The notes below the pieces were generated by a model. The model made no database searches, was not told where the DNA came from, and saw only the letters and a list, made by a program, of their open reading frames with translations. This document shows, in pieces, positions 1 through 9,923 of a stretch of 23,991 nucleotides of DNA. The stretch's first letter is position 1; each line of letters opens with the position of its first letter. Source of the stretch: Pleurostoma richardsiae (lineage: Eukaryota; Ascomycota; Sordariomycetes; Calosphaeriales; Pleurostomataceae); NCBI GenBank assembly GCA_030052745.1, contig JANBVO010000103.1:1-23991 (forward strand), written 5' to 3'. The position numbers were made by a program, and so were the translations under genes.

Positions 1-318
1 GGCCGCCGCACCGCGGAGCTCGGCGAACTGGGCCTCCTCCTCCTCTGTGCGGGCGCGGGCGTGCGGGCCGGGAGGGGGCTGCCGGCGGGTGGTGGCGGCG
101 GCGGCGGAGGAAGAGGAAGAGAGGGAGGAGAAGCCGGCGCCGGAGGGGGGGTTGGTGGTGTTAGAGGCGTTGGTGCTGCGGGGGACGTTCCGGGCGCGGA
201 TGTTGTCGAGGAAGGCGGAGTGCTTCGCGATGGCGAGGGAGACGCGGTTGAAGAACTGCGTCTGGTCCGGGATGGCGGGGAGCTTGGAGGGGCCGTCGCT
301 GGGCTTCGAAGGCGGCAT
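1..318 (-). CDS. Unknown protein, N-terminal part (cut by window edge)
   Basis: The frame opens at an ATG at 318 and runs 106 codons to the window edge without a stop, so the 3' part is missing. The product starts MPPSKPSDGPSKLPAIPDQT. An amphipathic stretch follows at about residues 20-43 (QFFNRVSLAIAKHSAFLDNI), then a low-complexity Ser/Ala/Pro-rich linker (about 50-90), then an acidic run (TEEEEAQFAEL) near residue 95. Codons are strongly C-ending in the first half, which supports real coding. No signal peptide or membrane segment is visible. The pattern of PDQT, a short helix and a disordered linker reminds me of small fungal proteins of unknown function (DUF3245-like), but this is only an impression. 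I assign no function. Confidence 0.6.
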   Translation of the reverse strand, partial: MPPSKPSDGPSKLPAIPDQTQFFNRVSLAIAKHSAFLDNIRARNVPRSTNASNTTNPPSGAGFSSLSSSSSAAAATTRRQPPPGPHARARTEEEEAQFAELRGAAA

Positions 319-987
319 GGTGGGCTGGGTTGGCTGGCTGGACGACGGCCGGTTTCCTCTTCACTATGTAAGAGAGTCGCAGACAGATGAGAAGATCGGC
401 AGAAAGGCGCTATAATGCGTTCATCGTCAACTGATGAGCTGCAGAGGTCGGCGAGATATTCCACATGCAGGTCGTTGCATGCGAGCTTCCAATGGTGTCG
501 ATAAGGAAAAAAATATTGTTAGAGCTCCTTATCTGGTCATGCCAGGGTAGCTTGTATGAGCATATCATCCAATATTTGCATACTTGGATATTTTCCACCG
601 ATATTGCATAACTTACGATGTCCGTGAGGCTTCCCCCTTCTCCCAAAGTGTTCACAACATCTTTTCTTCTTGCTACTACTGGCATTACATTCTAGAGTGG
701 CATGGCTTAACAGTCCTATGCGTAGATTTCGTTTGAGTCTCCTCTCAACTTAGCTACTCTTCTAACTTACCTGGCCTACAGCCTACCTTCCTGAACCCTT
801 AGAACCAACCTTGTCTTTGGGCGTGAACGGGGTATTCAAGACTGAGTGAGAAGGTTGTAGAGCATGTAACTTTTCAAAGCATGGTGGCAGTAGCAAAAAT
901 CCATAATGTGGATAGCAACACTCAATCCGGAGCTCAACTGGCAATCTTCGTGATAGCCCGAAGCCCATTGGCTGCCCAGGAGCATGC
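319..987. other. Intergenic: upstream of the left-edge gene, downstream of the P450
   Basis: These 669 bp separate two minus-strand genes in tandem. The part next to 318 would hold the promoter of the left-edge gene, and the part next to 988 the 3' UTR of the P450. The middle (about 480-780) is AT-richer than the flanks. Reading frames here are short and unconvincing. No RNA gene or repeat was seen. Confidence 0.6.
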
Positions 988-2778
988 TCATGCCACATCG
1001 CCGTGCTGAGCCTCATACACAGCAACCGGCACCCCATGGCCTGGGGCGCCGACAATCTCCACCTTGTGGAATTGTGCGTGCCAGTCACCGCGGTACTCAA
1101 GCCGGTCGTACTTCTGCAAGAACCGCACCACTGGTAAAGAAGAGGAAGGTCAGTCATGAATGTCTTCGAGGTCATGTCCGAAAAGGACTTACAGAAAAAT
1201 GCCATCTCCGTCATGGCGAAGTTCTGCCCGACGCAGATCCGCGGCCCACCGTTGAACGGCACGTAGTGCCACGCCTTGGGCGTCCAGTGGTCCCACCTAT
1301 CAGGGCTGAAAATAGCCGGGTCGGCGAACTTCTCCGACGTAGGCGGATAAATGTCCCCGCGCCGCTGCATCGACATTGCACTGTACGCCACCACGTCGTC
1401 CTTGAGCACGGCGATGTTCGGCTGGCCCGGGCGCCCCGGCAGGGTAGTATCCACGAGGGCCGCCCGGACGTTAAACGGCACGGCGGGATAGAGACGCAGG
1501 GTCTCGTTGAGCGTGTGCGTCAGGTATGTCATGCTCTTGATGTCCTCATACGTCGGTGTCCGCGAGGACCCAACGGTAGACAGGATCTCGTTGCGCAGGC
1601 GGGCGAGTACAGCCGGGTAGTTCGAGAGCTCGTAGATGGTCCAGGAAAGCGTCGCGGCGGTTGTGTCGCGGCCTGCGAGAAGCACGGCCATTATTTGATC
1701 GCGGATAACCTTCGGGTCACGCGAGAAGCGCGCAATGTTGTGGAGGAAGGTGAAGTTCTTGTCCGACTTCGATAGCTTCTCCAGCTCCTCGGCTGGGAGG
1801 GCCAACGTGCGCTCGATGTAGGGCACCATGAATTTCTCAAGCACTTTGATACCGCGCTTGTATTTGCCTACCGGGATGAAACCCGCAAGAGGGCTGGGCA
1901 GACTTGGTGAGCACCGTGCTTATTACGCTTGAAGCTGAGGCAACAGACTTACGACATGATCGTTAGCATCATCTGCGTCCTCTGGACCTCCGTGAATGCC
2001 TGAGCAAATTCGTGCTTGGGACTGGCTCTGTTAGGTATCATCTCACTTTGAAGTACCAAGGTCTCCTGAACTCACTTGTCCAGGCTGTTGACGCTGGCTC
2101 CAAGCAGGAAATCTGTAGTCACGTCCAGTGTCATCCGATAGAATAAGTCCATGATGTCGACCGTCTCTCCTGAGGGTGGAAGCTTCGAAAAGAGCACTTG
2201 CGCCCAGTGTTCGAAGATCTCGAGGTCGCGAATCCTCTCCTTGATAAACATCGGCCGGATCAGACTCCTGCTCTCTTGCCACAGCTGGCCATCTGTTGTA
2301 AAGATGCTGTCTCCCAGGAATGGGCTCCAAGCGTCATGGAACTCTTTCCCCTTCCCGAAGTCTGTGAATTTGGATGTCAAGACGGTCTTGATATGCTCCG
2401 GATCTCTAGTCATTATGTACCTCACTCCGCCGGTGAAGGACATTTCGACGCAGTTCGGACACTCTGGTGTCCCCCATCGATAGATCTTCTCATAGTAGTC
2501 AAGGAGCTGGTTGTTCACCTGTTTCCATCCCGCATAAAGGAAAAACCATAACCCTGTATGTTTGGAACACATTAGGATATTGAGTAGGCAGCAAGGCTCT
2601 TCAGATTCTCGTTCATACCAGTCAACGGATTGGTGGATAGGACCGGCGCTCTGACACCGCCGATCCTTCGTATACGGTTATCCTTAAGAATGCGACGAGC
2701 AGTATAGAATAGCACAAGGAAGCAGAAGGTATAGGCGGTGAGATAAACCGGGCCTAGAGACAAGATGTTCGCAAACAT
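988..2778 (-). CDS. Cytochrome P450 monooxygenase, CYP52-like
   Basis: This is a membrane-bound haem monooxygenase of the fungal CYP52-type group, whose known members hydroxylate alkanes and fatty acids at the terminal carbon. The substrate here is inferred only. Exons on the minus strand are 2778-2619, 2553-2076, 2027-1953, 1893-1193 and 1130-988. The introns are 65, 48, 59 and 62 nt, all GT-AG, and give 518 aa. Visible motifs are an N-terminal membrane anchor (about residues 9-27), the C-helix WQESR (145-149), the I-helix AGRDTT (311-316), the K-helix ETLR (368-371), FSPDRW (433-438) and the haem loop FNGGPRICVG (451-460) with Cys458 as ligand. The conserved MTEMAFFLVRFLQKYDRLEY segment is restored only by removing the last intron. 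The start at 2778 (CCACAATG) lies just before the anchor; no in-frame ATG lies a few codons upstream. All hallmark residues are present, so it should be functional. Electrons would come from an NADPH-P450 reductase that is not in the window. Confidence 0.93.
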
Positions 2779-2946
2779 TGTGGCTGGACGCTGTTGAGGC
2801 ACTGAGATCAAGACCTGCAAGGCTAGAAGGGGGAGCTCGTGAAGGTATCAGCTCAAAACTGAGGTTGTTAATGATACGGTCAAGGAATAGGGAGCCTAGC
2901 TTGGTTCATGTCGATGATTAGAGTCGAGGACGCGGAGACCCTCAAC

Positions 2947-2952
2947 TTTATA
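2947..2952 (-). promoter_or_regulatory. TATA-like box upstream of the P450 gene
   Basis: The minus strand reads TATAAA about 170 bp upstream of the P450 start codon at 2778. This is a reasonable distance for a fungal TATA box with a leader of about 100-140 nt. It is a motif match only; no transcript data support it. Confidence 0.4.
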
Positions 2953-2997
2953 CCACCACAGGACAGCGGGACGCACATGCACTTGCTACAGCGTCGC

Positions 2998-3007
2998 AAC
3001 CGCGGTT
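2998..3007. promoter_or_regulatory. Palindrome AACCGCGGTT, candidate zinc-cluster regulator site
   Basis: A perfect 10-bp palindrome whose core is two inverted CGG triplets with no spacer. Fungal Zn2Cys6 regulators bind paired CGG triplets. It sits about 50 bp upstream of the P450 TATA-like box, where an activator site would be expected. CCTCGG, the site of the fatty-acid regulators FarA/FarB, was not seen here, so the regulator is unknown. Confidence 0.3.
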
Positions 3008-3954
3008 ATGGCCACCCTCCATCTTTTTAGGGCTGGAGTTGGCGATGTCTTGTGGCTGCTAAGCCAATAACTGACCCCGCTTGGATGCGATTCTTGCGTC
3101 GAATAATGCGGGGGAGACCCATTGCCCAGCTCTTTGTCAACCCCGGCTCTCCTCGAACGAAGAGATCGACACGATACTAAGGCGCTTTCTCCGTGGGGAA
3201 TATCAATACTCGCGCGGGGAAGTCCTAGACAAGTTGCTCCGTCTCCGTCCTCAAGTCAACTCGTCTTATGCCCCTGTGCGGACGTGATCCGGCAGAGTCA
3301 ACAGGCAGGATAGATCGGGCGGAATTAGACCGCCGGAACGGGAGAAGGCCGGAGGGCTTCTGCCTGCCCATCTGCGGGGCCTTCTACCGATTTCCCTGCT
3401 GATATGCTTTGATCAACAATGCCAATGTGCTATCATGCAGAGTGCAGACCCCGCAGACCGACGCGTAGACGGTGTCGATGCCAGAATACGGCAAGCGTCC
3501 CAACATATTATGTATGAAGCAACGCCAATTGGCCGTAGACTTTTCCTTCAGTAAGGTGGATCAAGATAGGATAGCATCTCGAACTACACTCAGTATCACT
3601 GATGAGCTGCCTTTTTGTGAGGGACGAAAGTATCTTTGGCCGGCTCAGCTCGTATTCAAAAAGGTTCGGCCGCTTGACAACTAGTCGACAAGGCCCCGCA
3701 CGCAGAGAACAAGGACAGCAGTATCGAGGCAGCAAAGTAGTGGTAGATAACAAGTATTCCTGCAACTGGACCGCATTTGGTTTTCATGAGACGTAAAAAA
3801 GGCGCACAGAAAGTGCAGAGTGCCCTCGCTTCTCATGCACGGTGAGTAGCATCGCATCTCGAGGTGATTGATATTGAGCACAGATCACCGTGGCAGGCGC
3901 GGAGCGGAGGGTCGCGGAAGCCGTTATGCCGAGCGGAGCTGGAAAGGGAAATTC

Positions 3955-3959
3955 ATTGG
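3955..3959 (-). promoter_or_regulatory. CCAAT box upstream of succinyl-CoA ligase gene
   Basis: ATTGG on the plus strand is CCAAT on the minus strand, about 190 bp upstream of the ATG at 4145. The HAP/CBF complex binds CCAAT and is known to control respiratory and TCA-cycle genes in fungi. A five-base motif is weak evidence alone; the position and gene type make it plausible. Confidence 0.3.
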
Positions 3960-4144
3960 TCCGGATAATTCCGCGCGAAATTTACTGGTAGCGCCTGCTG
4001 GAGAGCTGCACCCAAGCGTCATCCTTGAATTGACGACCGCAATCAACAACACAACTGAAGACCGCGACCGACAGCCTCATATCCATCGATTCTCCTTGGG
4101 TCGGACATTCCTTTCGTCGGCACTTCCATCCACAGATACCCACA

Positions 4145-5700
4145 ATGTTCAAGCTCGCCCGGAGCCGGGCTGTGGCCTCGGCGTTCGCTGCTCCCAAGGT
4201 CCGTCTTTGAGCAATTCCTGCCTCGGCCCCGAACCTCAGGGGGAGCTCCCACGAAACTTTTTTGAGCACATCGAGCTGAGACTTCAACCTACAGATCTCC
4301 CCCATCAGATTCCCCGGCATCGCACAGCAGCGGAGAGCCTTGAGCATTCACGAGTACCGCTCTGCCGACCTCCTCCGCCAGGTACGCCGCGCTCTAGCTC
4401 AATGCTTCTCAAATCGCGCTAATTGAAACCATTATAACAGTATGGAATCGATGTTCCTAAGGGTAGCGTCGCGCACGACGCTGTTGAGGCCGAGACTGTC
4501 GCGAAATCGATCGGTACCGGCGATATGGTCATTAAGGCTCAGGTCCTCGCTGGTGGTCGAGGAAAGGGAACCTTTGACAACGGCCTGAAGGGCGGTGTCC
4601 GGGTTATCTACTCGCCCACTGAGGCCAAGATGTTCGCTGAGCAGATGATCGGACACAAGCTTATCACCAAGCAGACCGGAGCTGAGGGCCGCCTCTGCAA
4701 CGCCGTCTACATCTGCGAGCGCAAGTTCGCCCGTCGCGAGTTCTACCTTGCTGTTCTGTTCGACCGCGGCACTCAGAGCCCCGTCATCGTCTCCTCCTCC
4801 CAGGGTGGTATGGATATCGAGACCGTCGCCAAGGAGAGCCCCGATGCCATCATCACGACTCCCGTCGATATCAATGTTGGTGTGACCGACGAGATGGCCC
4901 GTGACATCGCCACGAAGCTGGGTTTCAGCGAGCAGTGCGTTGAGGACGCCAAGGACACCATCCAGAAGCTCTACAAGATCTTCCGCGAGAAGGATGCCAC
5001 CCAGATCGAGATCAACCCTCTGTCGGAGACCTCAGACCACCACGTCATGTGCATGGACGCCAAGTTCGGTTTCGACGACAACGCCGAGTGGCGCCAGAAG
5101 GAGATCTTCTCGTGGCGCGACACCACCCAGGAGGACCCTGAGGAGGTGCGTGCCGCTGAGTCTGGCCTGAACTTCATCAAGCTGCACGGTGATATTGGCT
5201 GCCTGGTCAACGGCGCTGGTCTCGCCATGGCCACGATGGACATCATCAAGCTGAACGGCGGCGACCCCGCCAACTTCCTCGACGTTGGCGGGGGTGCCAC
5301 TCCGGCTGCCATCAAGGAGGCCTTCGAGCTCATCACCAGCGACCCCAAGGTCACTGCCATCTTCGTCAACATCTTCGGCGGTATCGTCCGTTGCGACGCG
5401 ATCGCCCACGGTCTCATCAACACCGTCGAGACCTTGAACCTCCGGATCCCCATCATTGCCCGTCTGCAGGGTACCAACGTGGAGCAGGCTCACACTCTCA
5501 TCAACGACTCGGGACTGAAGATCTTCTCCATCGACGACCTCCAGAGCGCTGCTGAGCGGGCTGTGCAGCTGTCCAAGGTCGTGAAGATGGGTAAGTTCTC
5601 TGTCCCCTCATGAAGGCACAATTTTCGGGACGGTCAATTAACACATTTCTTTATAGCTCGTGACATCGACGTTGGCGTTGAGTTCACCCTGGGTATCTAA
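4145..5700 (+). CDS. Succinyl-CoA ligase beta subunit, mitochondrial
   Basis: Beta subunit of succinyl-CoA synthetase, the TCA-cycle enzyme that makes ATP or GTP from succinyl-CoA in the mitochondrial matrix. It works with an alpha subunit that is not in this window. Exons are 4145-4198, 4295-4381, 4441-5590 and 5657-5700; the introns are 96, 59 and 66 nt; the product is 444 aa, normal for the family. A basic, acid-free presequence occupies about residues 1-33, before LSIHEYRSADLL. The ATP-grasp region has AGGRGKG (84-90) and the acidic/Asn motif EINPL (237-241). The ligase half has NGAGLAMATMD (304-314), DVGGGA (328-333) and GGIVRCD (360-366). The tiny first exon encodes only the presequence and the last exon only the final 14 residues. 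Intron 1 uses the donor GTCCGT. The internal ATG at 4525 is residue 76, not the start. Nucleotide preference (ADP or GDP) cannot be read from the sequence. Confidence 0.96.
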
Positions 5701-6809
5701 GCATTGGTGATTAGACGGGCTGGTTTCTGTATGATTTCCTGGCGGCTGTTATGCATGGTGCGCAATTACGTGGGCCGGGGGCATAGAGCTCGGGCAGCAC
5801 GCGAGGTCGCATAGCACCAACGATAGAAGTGTTGGTGGGGTTTCTGATGTAGCTTCTTTCCGCCGTGTCGAATAATGGCCATACGTGGAGTTCCTCATGC
5901 ATCTGTCGGCGAGCCAGGACTGCTGCTGTTTCCTCCTCGTCCTCTGCATCACCTCTCCCTACAACCCGACTTATGCGGGACCGTACACCACTGTAAGATA
6001 ACTCTTCAGTGGTGTCACCGTATATCGATGTCTACAGAGTCGGCTTTACCGCTCACTCGTACTCCTAGATCGCCTTCCATCCTGCAAGATACCGCCTGGG
6101 TAGTATTTTGTATAGATGTTCGCTATTTCACGCTCGTGGCCTTTACTCTTCGCACAAGACGATGAACATGGACAACAGGAACCTCACCAGCCCGATCACT
6201 TCCCGCATATCTGATCAGACGTCTCCTACCTGCTTTAGTGAAGCATGGCAACGCTTCGACAACTGAAGTTGACACGCAAGTAGCATGTTAGAAAGGAAGT
6301 CCCCTAAGTCTGTAAAGTACCTTGGGTACCTAGACGTCAAGCCCATTCGTTGTATTTGCCCAATTTTCCAGTTAGCTGGCAGTCCTATCATCTCCGCGGG
6401 TATCCCAGCATCAATGTCTATCATAGATGACCCTTGGCCGTACGGTTCATCCTCCAAGGTAATTTGTGTATAAGACACAGCATTGGCGTGGCACTCCTTC
6501 CGAGCTGACCAACTTCGAAAGGCCTAGATTGCCTGACTGGGGATAATGAAGCTCCGAAGAGATGATTCAAGCGCAACATCAATGACGCTCTGCGAAGCCT
6601 GAATACTCACACAATCACTCCGGTCTAAACCTTGCTCAAGGCAGGATCCTCTGCCCCATTCATATAGCAACTCATCCGGGACGATGAGGTCTTCTGGTTT
6701 TCCAACCGAAGTGCAATTGCCTCGAGCGTTCGGGGCACATGAACCTCAAGCATGTCGCAACTAACAGGTACCCTGGCCCAAGGGTTTCTCTTCCTACCGA
6801 CTTCGCATC
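5701..6809. other. Intergenic: 3' of succinyl-CoA ligase, no supported gene
   Basis: These 1.1 kb start with the 3' UTR of the ligase gene. On the minus strand, two stretches read open with protein-like composition: 6475-6215 (contains LEDEPYGQGSSMIDIDAGIP) and about 6720-6530 (contains KPEDLIVPDELLYEWGRG). Neither has an in-frame ATG at its head, a recognisable domain or clearly biased codons, and the plus strand of the first is also open. They could be exons of a minus-strand gene with 6810-7517, or chance frames. Confidence 0.5.
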
Positions 6810-7517
6810 TTAGCAGGTTGACCAGCTGCGAACATTCGGCACCAGAACATAGATAAATTCCTCCTCATCCGGCGCGCTCAGGCCGGTCCAGACGTGGAGC
6901 AGCGTGGCAGCCGCAGTGGCAGCTGAGACCAGGGTCCCGATCTGTAAAGCCGCAGCCATGAGAAAGGGCCGGGCGGCTGCGAATCTCCGCCGCGCGAGCC
7001 CCACGGCCTCCGTGACCCTCTTGCGGACATGTCCCACTACTCGCGGGCTCGAAACGGGCGTGTTCACCAGCTGTGGAGCCACGCCGATGCGATCCTCTCG
7101 CCGAGTCCGTCCCTCTCTTCTGGCCGGTTTCGAAACTATAGGAACCGGTGGGGCGGCGGCGCGGTGACAGAACAGCTGCCGTCTCCGCCATTCGGAATTG
7201 CGCGCAGCGTTGCCAGACCTCCTGAGCCGTCTTGGAGGCAACACCGGTTTCGACGTGACGAAGGTGAAGAACGGTCGCCGGCGCGGGTCCTGGAGGAGGT
7301 CATGCCATAAGGTGCCTCTCTTACCGCCTGGACCCCAAGCTCGTTGCACGTAAGTCATTGCCCGCCCTGGGCGGTTTGTTTGTCTGTGAGAAGCTAGATC
7401 GAGCGAGGTCAAACAAGCAAGAAGGGTTTGTGAGCGGCGCGATAGTCCTTGGAGCTTCCCTGCCAAGCTTCCATGGTTATGGGTGGTCTCTTCACCTACT
7501 GTATAAATAACATCCAT
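6810..7517 (-). CDS. Doubtful ORF, possible small membrane protein
   Basis: An ATG-initiated frame of 235 codons. The middle is rich in Arg and Pro; one strong hydrophobic segment lies at about residues 185-212 (MAAALQIGTLVSAATAAATL), followed by a short acidic tail. The later part (7250-6850) is GC-rich compared with its surroundings and has mostly G/C third positions, while the first 50 codons do not. The Met at residue 54 (position 7358) is an equally good start. If real, it would be a single-pass protein anchored near its C-terminus. I recognise no family. Splicing into frames further downstream on the minus strand is possible. The opposite strand is also open over 6904-7310, which weakens the case. 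Confidence 0.3.
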   Translation of the reverse strand: MDVIYTVGEETTHNHGSLAGKLQGLSRRSQTLLACLTSLDLASHRQTNRPGRAMTYVQRAWGPGGKRGTLWHDLLQDPRRRPFFTFVTSKPVLPPRRLRRSGNAARNSEWRRRQLFCHRAAAPPVPIVSKPARREGRTRREDRIGVAPQLVNTPVSSPRVVGHVRKRVTEAVGLARRRFAAARPFLMAAALQIGTLVSAATAAATLLHVWTGLSAPDEEEFIYVLVPNVRSWSTC

Positions 7518-7640
7518 AGCTGGATGACTGGCGGGTAGAGCTGTGAGAAATGTAGCGAAGCGCTTCGTGAACCTACATTGACTCAGGCAGGCTTACAGCA
7601 CATCATTCATCTCCTCGATGGAATAATGGTTCAAGAATTC

Positions 7641-7665
7641 TAGAGACAGTCACAGACTGTCTCTA
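7641..7665. repeat. Perfect inverted repeat (11-bp arms, 3-nt loop)
   Basis: TAGAGACAGTC, then ACA, then GACTGTCTCTA. The arms are perfectly complementary and could form a stable hairpin on either strand. It lies in non-coding DNA about 120 bp upstream of the doubtful minus-strand frame at 7517. By chance such a structure is expected well below once in a window this size. Confidence 0.85.
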
Positions 7666-9627
7666 ATGAGATGAAGGCCCCAGAGTCAAGCCAGCGAAGA
7701 GTCCAAGAGGTGGCAAGCAAACAAAGAGCCATAGTCAAACAAAAGCAACCAACGCAACCAACACCACCAGACCAAGAAAGGCCCGGATCTCTTTGAAGAG
7801 TAGAATCTCAAAGGAGGAACGCATGTTCGCCATTGGATAACATCCAGCAGCACACGATCCTTCGGGAGAGCTGAACCGGGAGGGCTCTCCAAACTTGTCT
7901 ATCTGTGGACTGCCTTGCTCTGCCTTGCTTTCCAATATCGTCTAAGAAAGAAGGAGTCTCGGCTCGTGGAGCCCGACCGTACCTTCCGAGATATCCAAGA
8001 GACAATGCCTCAGCAGAAACCTCGACGGGCAATACCGGGCAACAAGGATGAGGCAGGCTCTCTCCGATCTCCATACGGGCAACGTAGGACCGGCATCGGC
8101 TCCTGGTCTCGGAGGACCGTCATGGACAGAGAAACAGGACAGAAAGGCGGTGTCGTCGAGAAATCCATCCGCTCAGGGGCCTATAGGGATCTGTCTGTTC
8201 CTGTGCAAAGCTGCAACCCTGATCCGAGCATAACATGCTCATACCGGTGTGCCGACCGATCCTGCCACGTCATGGGACAGCGCTGGCCGGGTGGCCGACT
8301 CAGCTGGAATCAGGATCAGAAGAAACCGCCTGATGCTCTCAGCGATGCCAGAAAGACAGCAAAGCAATGCTGCTCACTCACGTCAGTGGCACTCAGCTGC
8401 TGCTGACATGGTGCCGATCACATGTGCGTCGTACAGACAGACGGTCAGGAGCTGGTCTGAGGCTGCTGTTCTCCCTCTTGTCTCCCACGGTTGACAATAC
8501 CACAATGTTCGCTGAGTGAGACACAAAGATGGCCTCGTAGCGAGAGGAAGGCGTTCGAAACAAACAGATCATTTGCATCCAACGAGGCATGTGCTTCCTA
8601 CGACGTCTTTTCTGAGGATGCCGAGAACACCGAAATATCGGCGAGAGAGCACGGACCATTCCCCAGTTAGGACGGGAAACTATGGGGCCATCACCACATT
8701 TTTCGACATCCTGCGACAAGTTTGTTTGCTCCTCTGCAAATTCTCTCCGGATAATTACACTAGGCGCTTCCACAGACAGGCACAATCCCGAATGCGAGTT
8801 TCCGCTCCGAATGGGACTTTCTTCTTTGATGGCTCTCCGCCCAATCGATGCGTTTGTTCGTGCAGGAATCGCGCAGCCGTTGTTGTCCGGACTGTCAAAC
8901 AAGCGGTCGCCGGCCTGCCCCCGTCGCCGCCACCGCTATCCCTTGCTAGGGTCCCGGCGTCGGGTCCGGCCCTCGAACAAGGTACGCGGACGCGATGGCT
9001 AGCCCTGTAATTCTGGAGCCCAACGATAAGCATCGTCAGCCTTGCCATGTCATTGGCTTCCTCCGGGAATTTTCTTCACCTCCCGGGCGCACCCGGAAGC
9101 CAGGGGGACGACGCCCTGGACGTTTCGAGACTTGCCCAAGCAAGTTTCGAGGCGGCTGTAACGTGCAACTTTGTCATCTGTGTACCCAATACCTAACATT
9201 GTGGCTTACGTTGGGAGAGGCTACTGGCACCCTCACAGCTGGGATCGACAGCGGTGCTTCCATCCCGCTTATGTCTCTCTAAGCTTGTTGAGGCTTTCTG
9301 ATGTAAGTGCAAGAATGACAGGCGGACAGACGCAATTAGTTGCCCTTGTGGCTTGTAGGAAGACTCTGGGCTGGCATCCATCAAAAGCAGGGGGGCAGAC
9401 ATAGTGCTGATTGCTGAGGTTGGGCAGTCAATCACCGTTTGCAACTGGTCGTGTCACCCAAAGCTGGGAATCCTAAAGGTGATGTTCGAGAGTAGGAATC
9501 AGAGGTACAAGTTACCCTTGGACAAGTACGAAGTGTAGGTTCCCGAAGATGCAAGCAGGTATCCAGCCGCCGGCAATGGCAGCAAGGTCTGCGGTACGTA
9601 CATTGCAAGAGTCTTCAGAGGTCTGGA

Positions 9628-9635
9628 TATATAAA
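9628..9635 (+). promoter_or_regulatory. TATA-like box TATATAAA upstream of the 106-aa gene
   Basis: A strong TATA consensus about 290 bp before the ATG at 9924. Between them lies pyrimidine-rich sequence (about 9700-9920) typical of fungal transcription starts and leaders. It supports expression of the small gene, with a leader of roughly 200 nt. Confidence 0.4.
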
Positions 9636-9923
9636 TGGAGAGCGCCGCCCGCCTGGTGATGTTGGGTGATTTGTGCTCCCATTCCTCTGAACTCAAGCCA
9701 TTCTCCACGTTGTTTAAGAGGGTCTCATTCTCATCCCTCACCAAATCCGGCATAACACCCTCCCACCCAGCACTACTTGTCACCTTAGAGTCGGCCGAGA
9801 GGTACACCAGTCATCGTCACTCTCTCGCCGTCCAAATTCGCCTCCCCGCGATAACGCCGGTCCATCACCGAGATAAGACAAGCCCACCCACACTAAATAC
9901 ACACACATTCCCCACCCGCCAAA

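Larger units (their letters stand above)
2779..4144. other. Divergent promoter region between P450 and succinyl-CoA ligase genes
   Basis: These 1366 bp lie between two divergent start codons. The P450 side carries a TATA-like box and a CGG-type palindrome. The other side has an inverted CCAAT box and a pyrimidine-rich stretch ending CCACAGATACCCACA just before the ATG at 4145. Short frames at 3081-3313, 3472-3765 and 3868-4422 overlap one another on both strands and show no protein features. I see no gene here. Confidence 0.7.
7518..9923. other. Intergenic, about 2.4 kb, no supported gene
   Basis: Open frames occur on both strands (for example 7915-8406 plus, 8393-8902 minus, 8516-9010 plus), but they overlap each other and lack domains or convincing starts. 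The segment around 8870-9140 is GC-rich. The stretch contains the hairpin at 7641-7665 and, at its right end, the TATA-like box and CT-rich leader of the 106-aa gene. I saw no tRNA, 5S rRNA or transposon. Confidence 0.55.

Noticed and set aside
984-1775. 263-codon plus-strand open frame
   Set aside because: It is antisense to the last two P450 exons. The minus strand encodes all P450 signature motifs, so this frame is a shadow.
3868-4422. 184-codon plus-strand open frame running into the succinyl-CoA ligase gene
   Set aside because: It starts without an ATG, overlaps the true start at 4145 in another phase, and crosses the first intron and part of the second. It has no protein features.
4525-5613. 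Unspliced succinyl-CoA ligase frame starting at the Met at 4525
   Set aside because: The Met is residue 76 of the full protein. Upstream exons restore the presequence and conserved N-terminus, and the last intron restores the true C-terminus.
7915-8406. 163-codon plus-strand frame
   Set aside because: No domain, no codon bias, no clear promoter, and the start is not an ATG.
8393-9048. Overlapping frames on both strands (169 codons minus at 8393-8902, 164 plus at 8516-9010, 97 minus at 8755-9048)
   Set aside because: Mutual overlap, no domain and no codon bias; they look like chance openness.
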